DNA of 64,000 bases from Janthinobacterium sp. GW458P. GTDB lineage: Bacteria; Pseudomonadota; Gammaproteobacteria; Burkholderiales; Burkholderiaceae_D. The notes below the pieces were generated by a model. That model did not search any database, had not been told where the DNA came from, and saw nothing but the letters and a program-made list of their open reading frames with translations. Position numbers and translations under genes: made by a program. Position 1 is the stretch's first letter; the number at the start of each line of letters is the position of its first letter. The DNA lies in contig NZ_NEGZ01000001.1 in NCBI RefSeq assembly GCF_002127585.1, positions 403,774 to 467,773 on the forward strand, written 5' to 3'. This document shows positions 18,933 through 27,226 of this stretch, piece by piece.

Positions 18933-19754
18933 TTAATAGCGGTAAGTGACATACACGGCGCCGATCGGCGATGTCTTGCGCTGCACGATGGGGCTCTTGG
19001 CCGCGTCGCCCAGACGGCTCTCGACGCCGATCAGCGTATTGACGCCCCAGCGCGCATCGATGCGGTGCTCCCAGTTGACGGTGGCTTGCGCTTCATAAAA
19101 GCCGCCTTTGGGCGTGTATTGCTTGAACGAGGTATTTGCCGCCTGGGCCGCCGTCACGCCATACATGGTCTGCACGTACTTGCGCTCGCCCCAGCCCAGC
19201 TGCCCGCCGATGGTCACGCTGTCCTGCTGTACGCCCTTGGCGTCAGCCCTGCCGTAGACCTGGCCGCTGGCGCCGAAATGCACGTTCGCGCCATTTTCGC
19301 GATTCGACAGGGGGATGTCGCTCGAGACGCTCAGCGACACGCCCGGCATGGGGGAGTAGGCGGCGCTCAGCAGGGCGCTGGCGTTGCCCTTGACTTCGCC
19401 CATGCCCTTCAGGTAGTCGCTGCCGCCCCAGCCGTTGACGCCCTTGCGCTTGTGGTCTTCGCGGTTGCCGCGGTAGCCCAGCGCGGCGCTGTAGCTGAAG
19501 GGGCCGGCCTGGCCGCCGTAGCCGATGCCGCGCGAAGTGCTGAAGAACAGGCCGTTGGCCATGGCGTAGTCGAGAATGACCAGCGGCGAGGCGGACAGCT
19601 TGTCGGAGCCGGAATAGCTGGACACGGCGGCAACGCCGCCGCCGATGGTGAAGACATTTTCCGGGGCGGGTTCGGCGGCGGCTGCGGCCAACGGGTTCAG
19701 GGTCAGGCCGCAGGCCAGTGCCAGCGAGGTCAACAGGGTAGTAGGTGCGTGCAT
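18933..19754 (-). CDS. MipA/OmpV family outer-membrane protein
   Basis: 273 residues with an N-terminal signal peptide cleaved near residue 26 (ALAAAAA region). The mature part is a beta-barrel rich in alternating hydrophobic residues, ends in VYVTYRY with a terminal aromatic, and has the family features GGGVAAVSSYSGSD and SRGIGYGG. MipA-type proteins are barrels tied to murein enzymes or to small-molecule and antibiotic responses. Here the gene is divergent from a QseBC/OmpR-type two-component system and shares a 157-base control region with repeated sites, a common arrangement in which the sensor system controls the barrel gene. Confidence 0.88.
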   Translation of the reverse strand: MHAPTTLLTSLALACGLTLNPLAAAAAEPAPENVFTIGGGVAAVSSYSGSDKLSASPLVILDYAMANGLFFSTSRGIGYGGQAGPFSYSAALGYRGNREDHKRKGVNGWGGSDYLKGMGEVKGNASALLSAAYSPMPGVSLSVSSDIPLSNRENGANVHFGASGQVYGRADAKGVQQDSVTIGGQLGWGERKYVQTMYGVTAAQAANTSFKQYTPKGGFYEAQATVNWEHRIDARWGVNTLIGVESRLGDAAKSPIVQRKTSPIGAVYVTYRY

Positions 19755-19824
19755 GGAGGTTTCCGTCAGGTGGAGAACCGAGGCCGGAGTGGCTCGATTG
19801 ACTGCGGCTAGTATCGGCCTGTGT

Positions 19825-19865
19825 CATGAAGGAAAAATGAGCCCTTTATGAAGATTGCATGAAGG
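19825..19865. promoter_or_regulatory. Four direct repeats with 11-bp spacing, likely response-regulator sites
   Basis: CATGAAGG at 19825, AATGAGCC at 19836, TATGAAGA at 19847 and CATGAAGG at 19858 start exactly 11 bases apart. OmpR-type regulators bind tandem half-sites on one face of the helix with this spacing. They lie between the MipA-like gene and the regulator gene at 19912, so control of both is likely. Confidence 0.6.
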
Positions 19866-19911
19866 CTGCTTCTTTACCTATTCTTCAGCTAGCGGTGGTT
19901 TAATACGATGC

Positions 19912-20598
19912 ATGAAGATACTGCTGATTGAAGATGATATGGACCTGGGCAATGGCGTGCGCATCGCCCTGCGTGACCAGGGCATGCAAGTAGTCTGGGT
20001 GCGCAGCCTGGACGATGCGGTGCGCAGCCTGGAGCACGACAGCTGCGAGCTGGTACTGCTGGACCTGGGCTTGCCCGACGGCGATGGCCTCGACCTGCTG
20101 GCCAGATTGCGCACGGCCCGCCTGCCGGTGCTGATTCTCAGCGCCCGCGACACGCTGGAGCAGCGCTTGCGCGGGCTGGACGCCGGCGCCGATGATTACC
20201 TGGTGAAACCGTTCGTGCTGGCCGAGCTGCTCTCGCGCGTGCGCGCGCTGGCGCGCCGCAGCTACGGCTTCGACGGCGATACCATCGAGCTGCGCGGCCT
20301 GCTGCTGCAAGTGCCCACGCGCCGCGTCAGTGTCCACGGCCGTCCCGTGGAGCTGACGGCCAGCGAATATGCGCTGCTGAAAACCTTGCTGATGCGCGCC
20401 AACCGCGTCATCACGCGCCGCGTGCTGGAGGAACACATCCTGCCGGGCGGCCTGGCCAATGCCAGCAATACCCTGGATGTACATATGGGTAACCTGCGCC
20501 GCAAGATAGGCGAAGGCTATATCCGTACCGTGCGCGGCGTCGGTTATGTGATCGACCAGCAGGGCGATACGCCCGCTCAGCCTGGCGCCGGCACATGA
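19912..20598 (+). CDS. OmpR-family response regulator (QseB/TctD-like)
   Basis: 228 residues. The receiver domain has acidic residues IEDD near the N-terminus, phospho-acceptor aspartate 51 in LLDLGLPDGDG, and lysine in YLVKPF. The C-terminal winged helix is of OmpR type (LTASEYALLKTLL, NTLDVHMGNLRRKIG, IRTVRGVGYVI). The ATG at 19912 begins MKILLIEDD; open frame continues to 19855 but would cover the repeated sites. Its stop overlaps the ATG of the kinase gene (ATGA), so the two are coupled. Likely targets are its own operon and the divergent MipA-like gene. Confidence 0.95.
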   Translation: MKILLIEDDMDLGNGVRIALRDQGMQVVWVRSLDDAVRSLEHDSCELVLLDLGLPDGDGLDLLARLRTARLPVLILSARDTLEQRLRGLDAGADDYLVKPFVLAELLSRVRALARRSYGFDGDTIELRGLLLQVPTRRVSVHGRPVELTASEYALLKTLLMRANRVITRRVLEEHILPGGLANASNTLDVHMGNLRRKIGEGYIRTVRGVGYVIDQQGDTPAQPGAGT

Positions 20599-21983
20599 TG
20601 GGGCGTTTCTGGCGCATGTTGTGGCGCCCCACGCTGGTGCGCCGCCTGATGATGGCGCAAATGCTGATGCTGACAGTGTTGTGGAGCCTGGCGGTCGCGT
20701 ATGTGCTGATCGAGGGCACCGGCGAAGCGAGCAATGTGAGCCGCGGCGTGCTGCGCGCCATCATCAGCGTGGCCGACAATCTGGCCGACCAGCCGCAGCG
20801 ACAGCAGCACAGCCTGCGTGCGATCGATGAAGCCTTGCGCGAGGAGTTTGAAATGGGGCAGTTGCCGGAGCTGGCGCCGCGCATTCTGGTCTGGCGTGAC
20901 GGCAAGCTGGTCTACAAGTCGCCCGACGCGCCCAGCGGTATCCGCAGCGCCGGCCCGGAGCAGATGGAAGTGGTGTATATCAAGGGCCAGGCCTGGCGCA
21001 GCCGCAGCCTGGTCGAGGGCGTCACGCGCGTGACCGTGCTGGAGGCGGGCGGCGCCTGGCAATTCTTCGTCACCATCAATTCACATGGTTATTACTTGCT
21101 GCCGTTACTGATCAGCTTGCCTTTTCTGCTGTTGCCGGCCTGGCTGTCGATCCGTCTGGCCATGCGCCCGTGGCGCAAGGTGGCGCAGGAGGTGGCGGCG
21201 CGCGGCCCGCAGGATTTGCGTCCGCTGACGTTCAAGCCGCCGCACGGCGAACTGGCGGCGCTGGTCGACAATATCAATGCGCTGTTGCAGCGCGTCGACA
21301 CGAGCGCCGCGCGCGAGCGCAGCTTCATCGCCGACGCCACGCATGAACTGCGCACGCCGCTGGCGGCCATGCGCGTCAATGTCGAGGCCCTGCAGGGCCA
21401 GACGCATGACCCACGCCAGCAGGAGTTGCTGGACGGCATCCTGAACAGCGGCAACCGCGCGGCGCGCCTGGTGGGCCAGTTGCTGCAACTGACGCGCAGC
21501 GAGGTGCAGGCGGAGGCGGGTGAGCAACTCCGGCTGCAGGCGCTCGATACCTTGCTGCAAGACCGTCTGGCTGCCCTGTCCGGCCTGGCACAAGCGGGCG
21601 GCATCGAACTCGAGCTGCAGGCCAGCGTGTCGCTGCGCGTGCCAGGCCAGCGTGAAAGCCTGGTATCGCTGATCGACAACCTGGTGGAAAACGCCATCAA
21701 GTACAGTCCGCGTGGCAGCAGCGTGACGGTGTCGCTGCACGCGGAACGGGGCCACGCCGTCGTGCATGTGGCCGATCAGGGGCCAGGCATCGCGCCGGCC
21801 CTGTATGAGCGCGTGTTCGACCGTTTCTTCCGCGCGCCGCAGCAGCCGCAGCCGGGCAGCGGCCTGGGCTTGTCCATCGTTGCCTCGGTAGTACGCCAGC
21901 ATGGCGGCACGATTCAGTTGCACCGTGGCAATGGTGGCCTGGGCTTGCTGGTGGAGGTACGGTTGCCGCTGGCCGATGCCTGA
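20595..21983 (+). CDS. Sensor histidine kinase (QseC-like)
   Basis: 462 residues, inner-membrane sensor. Span 1 at about 20-40, a periplasmic domain of roughly 125 residues (41-163), span 2 at about 164-186, then a linker, HisKA with phospho-histidine 250 in DATHELRTPLA, and a HATPase with NLVENAIKYSPRGS, DQGPGIAP and GSGLGLSIV. It phosphorylates the regulator encoded immediately upstream, with which it overlaps by 4 bases. The periplasmic domain has no motif that reveals the signal. Confidence 0.95.
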   Translation: MMGRFWRMLWRPTLVRRLMMAQMLMLTVLWSLAVAYVLIEGTGEASNVSRGVLRAIISVADNLADQPQRQQHSLRAIDEALREEFEMGQLPELAPRILVWRDGKLVYKSPDAPSGIRSAGPEQMEVVYIKGQAWRSRSLVEGVTRVTVLEAGGAWQFFVTINSHGYYLLPLLISLPFLLLPAWLSIRLAMRPWRKVAQEVAARGPQDLRPLTFKPPHGELAALVDNINALLQRVDTSAARERSFIADATHELRTPLAAMRVNVEALQGQTHDPRQQELLDGILNSGNRAARLVGQLLQLTRSEVQAEAGEQLRLQALDTLLQDRLAALSGLAQAGGIELELQASVSLRVPGQRESLVSLIDNLVENAIKYSPRGSSVTVSLHAERGHAVVHVADQGPGIAPALYERVFDRFFRAPQQPQPGSGLGLSIVASVVRQHGGTIQLHRGNGGLGLLVEVRLPLADA

Positions 21984-22095
21984 CTGCGCGTCTTGTGGTA
22001 TTGCATGAAGATTATTTTATGTGTATATAACGCAAGATGGCATGGCGTGGCGCACGCCTGCGATGCATAATGCGGGACAGTCAGAAAACACCGTT

Positions 22096-23691
22096 ATGCG
22101 CCCATTCCTGTCCCGCTACCTGCCGTATCCCGCCTTTGTCGGCCTGTACCTGCTGTTCGACTGGGCCACATATATCGACCCGATGTATGGACTGAACATC
22201 ACGCCCTGGAATCCGGATCCCGCGCTGGGCCTGGTTTTTTGGCTGATCCATGGCCGCAAGGCGGCGCTGCCCTGGTTTATTGCGCTGCTGGCCGGCGAGG
22301 TGCTGGTGCGCGGCATGCCCGCCGGCCTGCCATTGACCGTGCTGTGTTCGGCGTGGCTGGTGCTCGGATATGGCGGAATCGGTACTGCCCTGCGCCGCAG
22401 TTTCAGCAGCAGCGATATCTTCGATAACCGGCGCCGGCTGGTCACCTGGGTCGCCATCGTCTTGCTTGGCACCATGTTCAACGCCTTCGGCTATATTTCG
22501 CTGCTGTCGCTGACAGGGCGTATCCCGGCCGGCGAGTGGGGGACGGCGGTGTGGCGTTTCGGCATCGGTGACACGGTAGGCATGGTCGTGTCGATGCCGC
22601 TGATATGGGTACTGTTCAGCGAGCGGGGACGCGAGCGCCTGAGGGCCGCCGTCTGGCGCTGGGAAACCCTGGCTTATCTGGCCCTGGCCAGCTTCGTGCT
22701 GTGGAGCGTCTTCGGCTCCATCGTGCGTTCGGAATACAAGCATTTCTATTTCCTGTTTCTTCCCGTGATCTGGGCCGCCTCGCGCCAGGGTTTGCATGGC
22801 GCCGTACTGGCCGTGTTTGTGCTGCAACTGTGCATCATCACCCTGGTGAAATGGTCGCATGCGGTCGATATCCAGTTTTATGAATTGCAGATGCTCGATG
22901 CCGTGCTGGCGCTGGTGGGGTTTTTTATCGGCATCGTCGTCGATGAAATGCGCCAGGTGGCCGATGAACTCAAGCACACGATGCGCCTGGCGGCCGCCGG
23001 CGAGATGGCCGCTGCCCTGGCGCATGAGCTGAACCAGCCGCTGACGGCCTTGTCGACCTATGGCAAGGCGTGCGAATACCTGCTGGAGCGTGGCGAGAAC
23101 GGCGCCTTGCTGCAAAGCGCGGTCGGCCATATGATCGTCGAATCGGGACGCGCCGCGGAGGTGGTGCGCCGCCTGCGCGACTTCTTCCGCACGGGCGCGA
23201 TGCAGCTCGAAGCGGTGGAGGCGAGCGCCCTGATCGATGGCATGGCGCGCCAGTTTACGCCGCTATTCCATGAACACGGCATCGAACTGGTGCTGGCGCC
23301 GCCGTCGCCGCTGGCTGTGAACGCCGACCGCCTGCAGATCGAACTGGTGTTGCGTAACCTGCTGGCCAATGCGCAGGATGCGGTGCTGGGCCAGCCGCGC
23401 GGCCAGCGTCGCATCACGGTGTCGGCCGAGCGGCTTGAAGGCGGGCGGCTGCGCTTGTCCGTGGAGGATAGCGGGCCCGGCATTTCCAACAGCCTGGCGG
23501 CGCGTCTGTTCGAGCCCTTTGTGTCTTCCAAGGCCAGTGGCCTGGGGTTGGGCCTGGTGCTCAGCCGCGCCATTGTTGAAGCGCATGGCGGCCAGCTATG
23601 GGCCGAAGTGGGCAAGCATGGTATTTTTCGTTTTGTTCTGCCCCTGGCGCGCGCCAGCACGGCCGTTACTGGAGAGTATGGTGACAAGTAA
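22096..23691 (+). CDS. MASE1-type membrane sensor histidine kinase (FixL/NtrB class)
   Basis: About 531 residues. The N-terminal 285 residues form 8 or so spans like a MASE1 sensory domain (NITPWNPDPALGLVFWL, FGIGDTVGMVVSMPL). No PAS domain is seen between it and the kinase core. Phospho-histidine is about 310 in LAHELNQPLTALS, the form found in FixL-like kinases. The ATPase shows LLANAQDAVLG, EDSGPGIS and GLGLGLVLSRAI. The start is uncertain: ATG 22096 is used, and GTG 22021 with two internal ATGs is also open. The gene for the partner regulator overlaps its 3' end. Confidence 0.88.
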   Translation: MRPFLSRYLPYPAFVGLYLLFDWATYIDPMYGLNITPWNPDPALGLVFWLIHGRKAALPWFIALLAGEVLVRGMPAGLPLTVLCSAWLVLGYGGIGTALRRSFSSSDIFDNRRRLVTWVAIVLLGTMFNAFGYISLLSLTGRIPAGEWGTAVWRFGIGDTVGMVVSMPLIWVLFSERGRERLRAAVWRWETLAYLALASFVLWSVFGSIVRSEYKHFYFLFLPVIWAASRQGLHGAVLAVFVLQLCIITLVKWSHAVDIQFYELQMLDAVLALVGFFIGIVVDEMRQVADELKHTMRLAAAGEMAAALAHELNQPLTALSTYGKACEYLLERGENGALLQSAVGHMIVESGRAAEVVRRLRDFFRTGAMQLEAVEASALIDGMARQFTPLFHEHGIELVLAPPSPLAVNADRLQIELVLRNLLANAQDAVLGQPRGQRRITVSAERLEGGRLRLSVEDSGPGISNSLAARLFEPFVSSKASGLGLGLVLSRAIVEAHGGQLWAEVGKHGIFRFVLPLARASTAVTGEYGDK

Positions 23692-24289
23692 TTTGACGGT
23701 GTTTATCGTAGATGATGACCCCGCTGTGCGCGATGCGCTGGGTTTGCTGCTGGGTGTCCGTGGCTACCGCACGGCCCTGTTTTCCTGCGGCGAGGATTTC
23801 CTGCACAGCTGGCGGCGCGAGTGGGCCGGTTGTTTGCTGATCGATATCCGCATGTCGGGCATGGATGGCTTGAGCCTGCAGCGTCGTTTGCTGGAGCTGA
23901 AGTGCATGTTGCCCATCATCATCATCACGGGACATGGCGACGTGGCCCTGGCGCGCCAGGCGTTCAAGGCGCAGGCCAGCGATTTCCTGGAAAAGCCATT
24001 CGACCACGACAAGCTGCTGGCCGCTATTGAGGAAGCGTTTTCGCGCGAGGCGCACGCACGCGGCCAGCTGCTGCGCCAAGTCGAGGGACAGGCCTTGCTG
24101 CGCGCCCTGACGCCGCGCGAGCGGGAAGTGATGCAATTGGTGGTGACGGGGCAGCATAACCGGGACATTGCCCCGGCGCTCGGTATTTCCGTGCGTACCG
24201 TGGAAGTGCACAAGGCCAGGTTGATGGACAAGCTGGGCGTCGATAACGTGGCCGACCTGGTGCGCATCAGCATGCTGGGCCCAGGCTAG
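23678..24289 (+). CDS. FixJ-type two-component response regulator
   Basis: About 203 residues. The receiver has IVDDD at residues 10-14, phospho-aspartate 56 in LIDIRMSGMDGL and lysine in FLEKPF. The LuxR-type helix-turn-helix follows (LTPREREVMQLVV, SVRTVEVHKARLMDKLG). It overlaps the end of the kinase gene by 14 bases. GGAG at 23671-23674 is only 3 bases from ATG 23678 but 6 bases from GTG 23681, so the real start may be the GTG. It would act with the MASE1 kinase; target genes are unknown. Confidence 0.93.
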   Translation: MVTSNLTVFIVDDDPAVRDALGLLLGVRGYRTALFSCGEDFLHSWRREWAGCLLIDIRMSGMDGLSLQRRLLELKCMLPIIIITGHGDVALARQAFKAQASDFLEKPFDHDKLLAAIEEAFSREAHARGQLLRQVEGQALLRALTPREREVMQLVVTGQHNRDIAPALGISVRTVEVHKARLMDKLGVDNVADLVRISMLGPG

Positions 24290-24304
24290 CCGCGGCTGAG
24301 GGCT

Positions 24305-25405
24305 CTAAGCGATGGCCTTCAATACCTGATCGCTTGAAATCGCCTTGACCCAGTCGCTGCGCCGCGCCACCGTGATGACGGTGCTGTTGGCGCTGTCGAA
24401 GGGCGCCCATTCGGGATTTTTCTTGCGCATCAATGCCACCACGGGCACATGCACGGCGTTCGCCAGATGCATGATCGATGTTTCCACCGAAATAATCAGG
24501 TCGCATTGGGCCAGCATGGCCGGCAGCTGGAAAAAGTTGTCGACGGCGCTGAAGGCCTGCGTGCGGGGCAAGTTGCGCGCCTGCACGACGGCATCCACCT
24601 TGGCCAGTTCCTGCGGCATGGCATTGATCAGGAAGCAGGCATGCTGCCATTTCGGCATCGCCTGCATGCGCGCGATCAGCTCGGCAATGCGTTCCAGCGG
24701 CCAGCCGCGCTTGTGCGACTTGGCGAATGGATTCAACAGGACGAGCGGCCCCTGGCGCGGTGCAAAGCCCCAGGCGGTCAACTGCTCCTGCGCCTGCTGC
24801 AGCGCATGTTCGGGAATGTGCACGAAGGGATAGCGTTCGGCCACGGGAATCTCGAGTCCCGTCAATTGATGGAACCAGTCTGCATACACGCTGCTGATAT
24901 GGTGCTCGCCCGCATCCTGTCCCGCATACGACGCCAGCACGGCGTCGATCTTGCGGTAGGCCAGATAATGCCAGGGACGTAGCGGGCTGAACGGCTTGCG
25001 CGTGCCGATCACCAGCCCGTGCGGACTGATTTCGCGGGCAAGATCCGCATACTGCTGTGGCCGCACGTGGGCCAGCGAGACGACGACCGGATACTGTTCT
25101 GCCCGGGCCTCTTGCAGAGACTCCTCGTACAGGGCCGGGCTGTAGGTCTTGCGGTAGACCTTGGCGAACAGACCCGACTGTTCGACCCAATCGTACAGCG
25201 AATAGGTGCGCAAGCCTTCCCATTGCCTGGCGTCCGACGTGCGCCGGACCTCATCGACCCACAGGTGGATTTTAATATGCGGGTAGGCCGCGGCAAAGGC
25301 GCGGAAGCCATTTTGCAGATAGGTGAAGTCTCCCAGCGCCAGATGGGCGATGAAAAGAATTTTGTCCGACTTTTGTAGAAGTTCGGCGGGAATCAAAGGC
25401 GTCAT
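24305..25405 (-). CDS. Glycosyltransferase family 9 (heptosyltransferase-like)
   Basis: 366 residues, GT-B fold. Visible elements are IAHLALGDFTYLQNGFRAF at the N-terminus, the linker GPLVLLNPFAKSHKRGWPLERIAELI, and the C-terminal AQCDLIISVETSIMHLANAVHVPVVAL, which corresponds to the GT9 donor-binding D-T-x-x-x-H-x-A region. These enzymes add ADP-heptose or related sugars to the LPS core. It is last of three same-strand genes with msbA and an O-antigen ligase-like gene, which supports a role in LPS core completion. The exact acceptor is unknown. Confidence 0.85.
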   Translation of the reverse strand: MTPLIPAELLQKSDKILFIAHLALGDFTYLQNGFRAFAAAYPHIKIHLWVDEVRRTSDARQWEGLRTYSLYDWVEQSGLFAKVYRKTYSPALYEESLQEARAEQYPVVVSLAHVRPQQYADLAREISPHGLVIGTRKPFSPLRPWHYLAYRKIDAVLASYAGQDAGEHHISSVYADWFHQLTGLEIPVAERYPFVHIPEHALQQAQEQLTAWGFAPRQGPLVLLNPFAKSHKRGWPLERIAELIARMQAMPKWQHACFLINAMPQELAKVDAVVQARNLPRTQAFSAVDNFFQLPAMLAQCDLIISVETSIMHLANAVHVPVVALMRKKNPEWAPFDSANSTVITVARRSDWVKAISSDQVLKAIA

Positions 25406-25441
25406 GTATCAATACGATTTCAGGGTATTCATTCGATGGTG

Positions 25442-27178
25442 TCAAATTACTTGCTGGGAAAATTGCAGGCGATGCAGATTGGCATACGCGCCGTTGGCAT
25501 CCAATAATTGTAGGTGACTGCCCGTTTCCATTATTTTCCCGTGTGACAATACCACGATACAGTCCGCACGTTCAATTGTTGATAGTCGATGAGCAATAAC
25601 TAAGGTGGTTTTACCCTGCATCAGGTGCTCCAGCGCCGCCTGCACGGCCCGTTCCGCCTCCGTGTCCAGTGCCGAGGTGGCTTCATCGAGGATCAGGATG
25701 GGCGCATCCTTGTAAATGGCGCGGGCGATGGCCACGCGCTGGCGTTGGCCGCCGGACAGGCGCGAGCCGTTGTCGCCGAGGCGCGTTTCGAGTCCGTCGG
25801 GCAAGCCATCGATCACGTCGGACAGGAAGGCGGCTGCCGCTGCCGCTTCGATGCGCTGCCGGTCCGGCGCCGCGTCGCCATATGCGATGTTGGCGGCCAG
25901 GGTATCGTCGAACAGCACCACTTGCTGGCTGACCATGGCGATCTGCTTGCGCAGGCTCGTCAGGGCGATATCATCGATATTCTGTCCGTCGAGCAAAATC
26001 TGGCCGCCGGTAGCCGAGTAAAAGCCCGGCAGCAGGCTGACCAGGGTCGATTTGCCCCCGCCGGACATGCCGACAAAAGCCACCGTCTGTCCAGGCGCGA
26101 TGCTCAGATTTATGTGTTGCAAGGCCGGTTCCGGATGGCCAGGGTAGGTAAAGCTCACGTCCTTGAATTCGATGTGCCCGCTGCAGCGGCCAGCCAGGGG
26201 CTTGCCGCCCGTGCGTTCCGGCGTCTTGTCTATCAGCAGAAAGACTTCCTCGGCGGCGGCCATGCCGCGCTGCAGCGGGCCATTGACTTCGGCCAGCTGT
26301 TTCAGCGGCGTCAGCAGCATCAGCATGGCCGTGATGAAGGAAACAAAGCCACCTACGGTGATTTGTCCGTGCTCCGACTGGAACAGGGCCATCACGATGA
26401 CCAGGGCCACGGCGGCGGCCGTGATCACCTGGGTAATGGGCACGGTGGCGGAAAAGGTGGTGGTCATGCGCATGCTGTAGCGGCGCAATTGTTCGGCGCG
26501 CTCTTCGAAGCGCGACTTTTCGTAGTCCTGGCCGCCGAAGATCTTGATCACTTGCTGCGCGCGCGTGGTTTCCTCGATGACCTGGGTCAGCTCGGCATTG
26601 ACGGCCAGCGAGTCGCGGTTGAGTTTTTTCAGGCGCTTGCCCGTGGTGCGCACCACGATGGTCAGCACGGGAAGCAGCACCAGGGTCACCAGGGTCAGGG
26701 CCCAGTTCAGGTACAGCAGCCAGGCCAGCAGGCCCAGCACAGTCAGCGAGGAGCGCACGATCGAGGTAAACACCTTGGTCACCATCTCGATGATCTGCTG
26801 TACCTCGAACATGATGGAATTGATGACCTTGCCGACCGTATGCGTGTTGTAAAAGTCGATGGGCAGGTTGAGCATGCTGGCAAACATCCGCCGCCGCAGT
26901 TCGTTGAGGATGCGTGTGGAGACATAGCTCATCAGGTAACTGCTGGCAAACGTCGAGGCGCCGCGCATGGCAAAGATGCCGACGACGATCAGCGGCACCA
27001 GCCAGAACGAGAAATTGACCTTGCCGCCGAAGCCATTGTCGAGCAGCAACTTGAGTGCATAGGGCAACAATGGTTCTGTCGCCGCCGTGACGACCATCGC
27101 CAGCAGGGCCAGGGCCAGATGTTTTTTATACGGCGCGTGCAGCGCGGTGAGGCGCTTCAGGTCGGGCGTGAGCATCAA
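25442..27178 (-). CDS. msbA: Lipid A export ABC transporter, permease/ATPase
   Basis: 578 residues, a half transporter with six spans in residues 20-300, then an ATPase: Walker A GMSGGGKST (370-378), Q-loop VSQQ (417), signature LSGGQ (475-479) and Walker B ILILDEATSALD (494-505). Length and layout match MsbA, which flips lipid A-core across the inner membrane. Its neighbours are a GT9 transferase and an O-antigen ligase-like gene, both LPS functions. The gap to the upstream gene is about 48 bases, so it is probably co-transcribed. Confidence 0.9.
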   Translation of the reverse strand: MMLTPDLKRLTALHAPYKKHLALALLAMVVTAATEPLLPYALKLLLDNGFGGKVNFSFWLVPLIVVGIFAMRGASTFASSYLMSYVSTRILNELRRRMFASMLNLPIDFYNTHTVGKVINSIMFEVQQIIEMVTKVFTSIVRSSLTVLGLLAWLLYLNWALTLVTLVLLPVLTIVVRTTGKRLKKLNRDSLAVNAELTQVIEETTRAQQVIKIFGGQDYEKSRFEERAEQLRRYSMRMTTTFSATVPITQVITAAAVALVIVMALFQSEHGQITVGGFVSFITAMLMLLTPLKQLAEVNGPLQRGMAAAEEVFLLIDKTPERTGGKPLAGRCSGHIEFKDVSFTYPGHPEPALQHINLSIAPGQTVAFVGMSGGGKSTLVSLLPGFYSATGGQILLDGQNIDDIALTSLRKQIAMVSQQVVLFDDTLAANIAYGDAAPDRQRIEAAAAAAFLSDVIDGLPDGLETRLGDNGSRLSGGQRQRVAIARAIYKDAPILILDEATSALDTEAERAVQAALEHLMQGKTTLVIAHRLSTIERADCIVVLSHGKIMETGSHLQLLDANGAYANLHRLQFSQQVI

Positions 27179-27226
27179 TACGGTTCCTTGCAGGGGACAG
27201 CAAAAACGGTTGGGCGGAAAACGAAC

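Noticed and set aside
18162-19811. Long plus-strand frame across the stress-protein and MipA-like genes
   Set aside because: It spans two well-supported minus-strand genes and has no recognisable fold.
19855-19911. Upstream TTG start for the OmpR-type regulator
   Set aside because: It would place coding sequence over the 11-bp repeats; ATG 19912 gives the standard receiver start.
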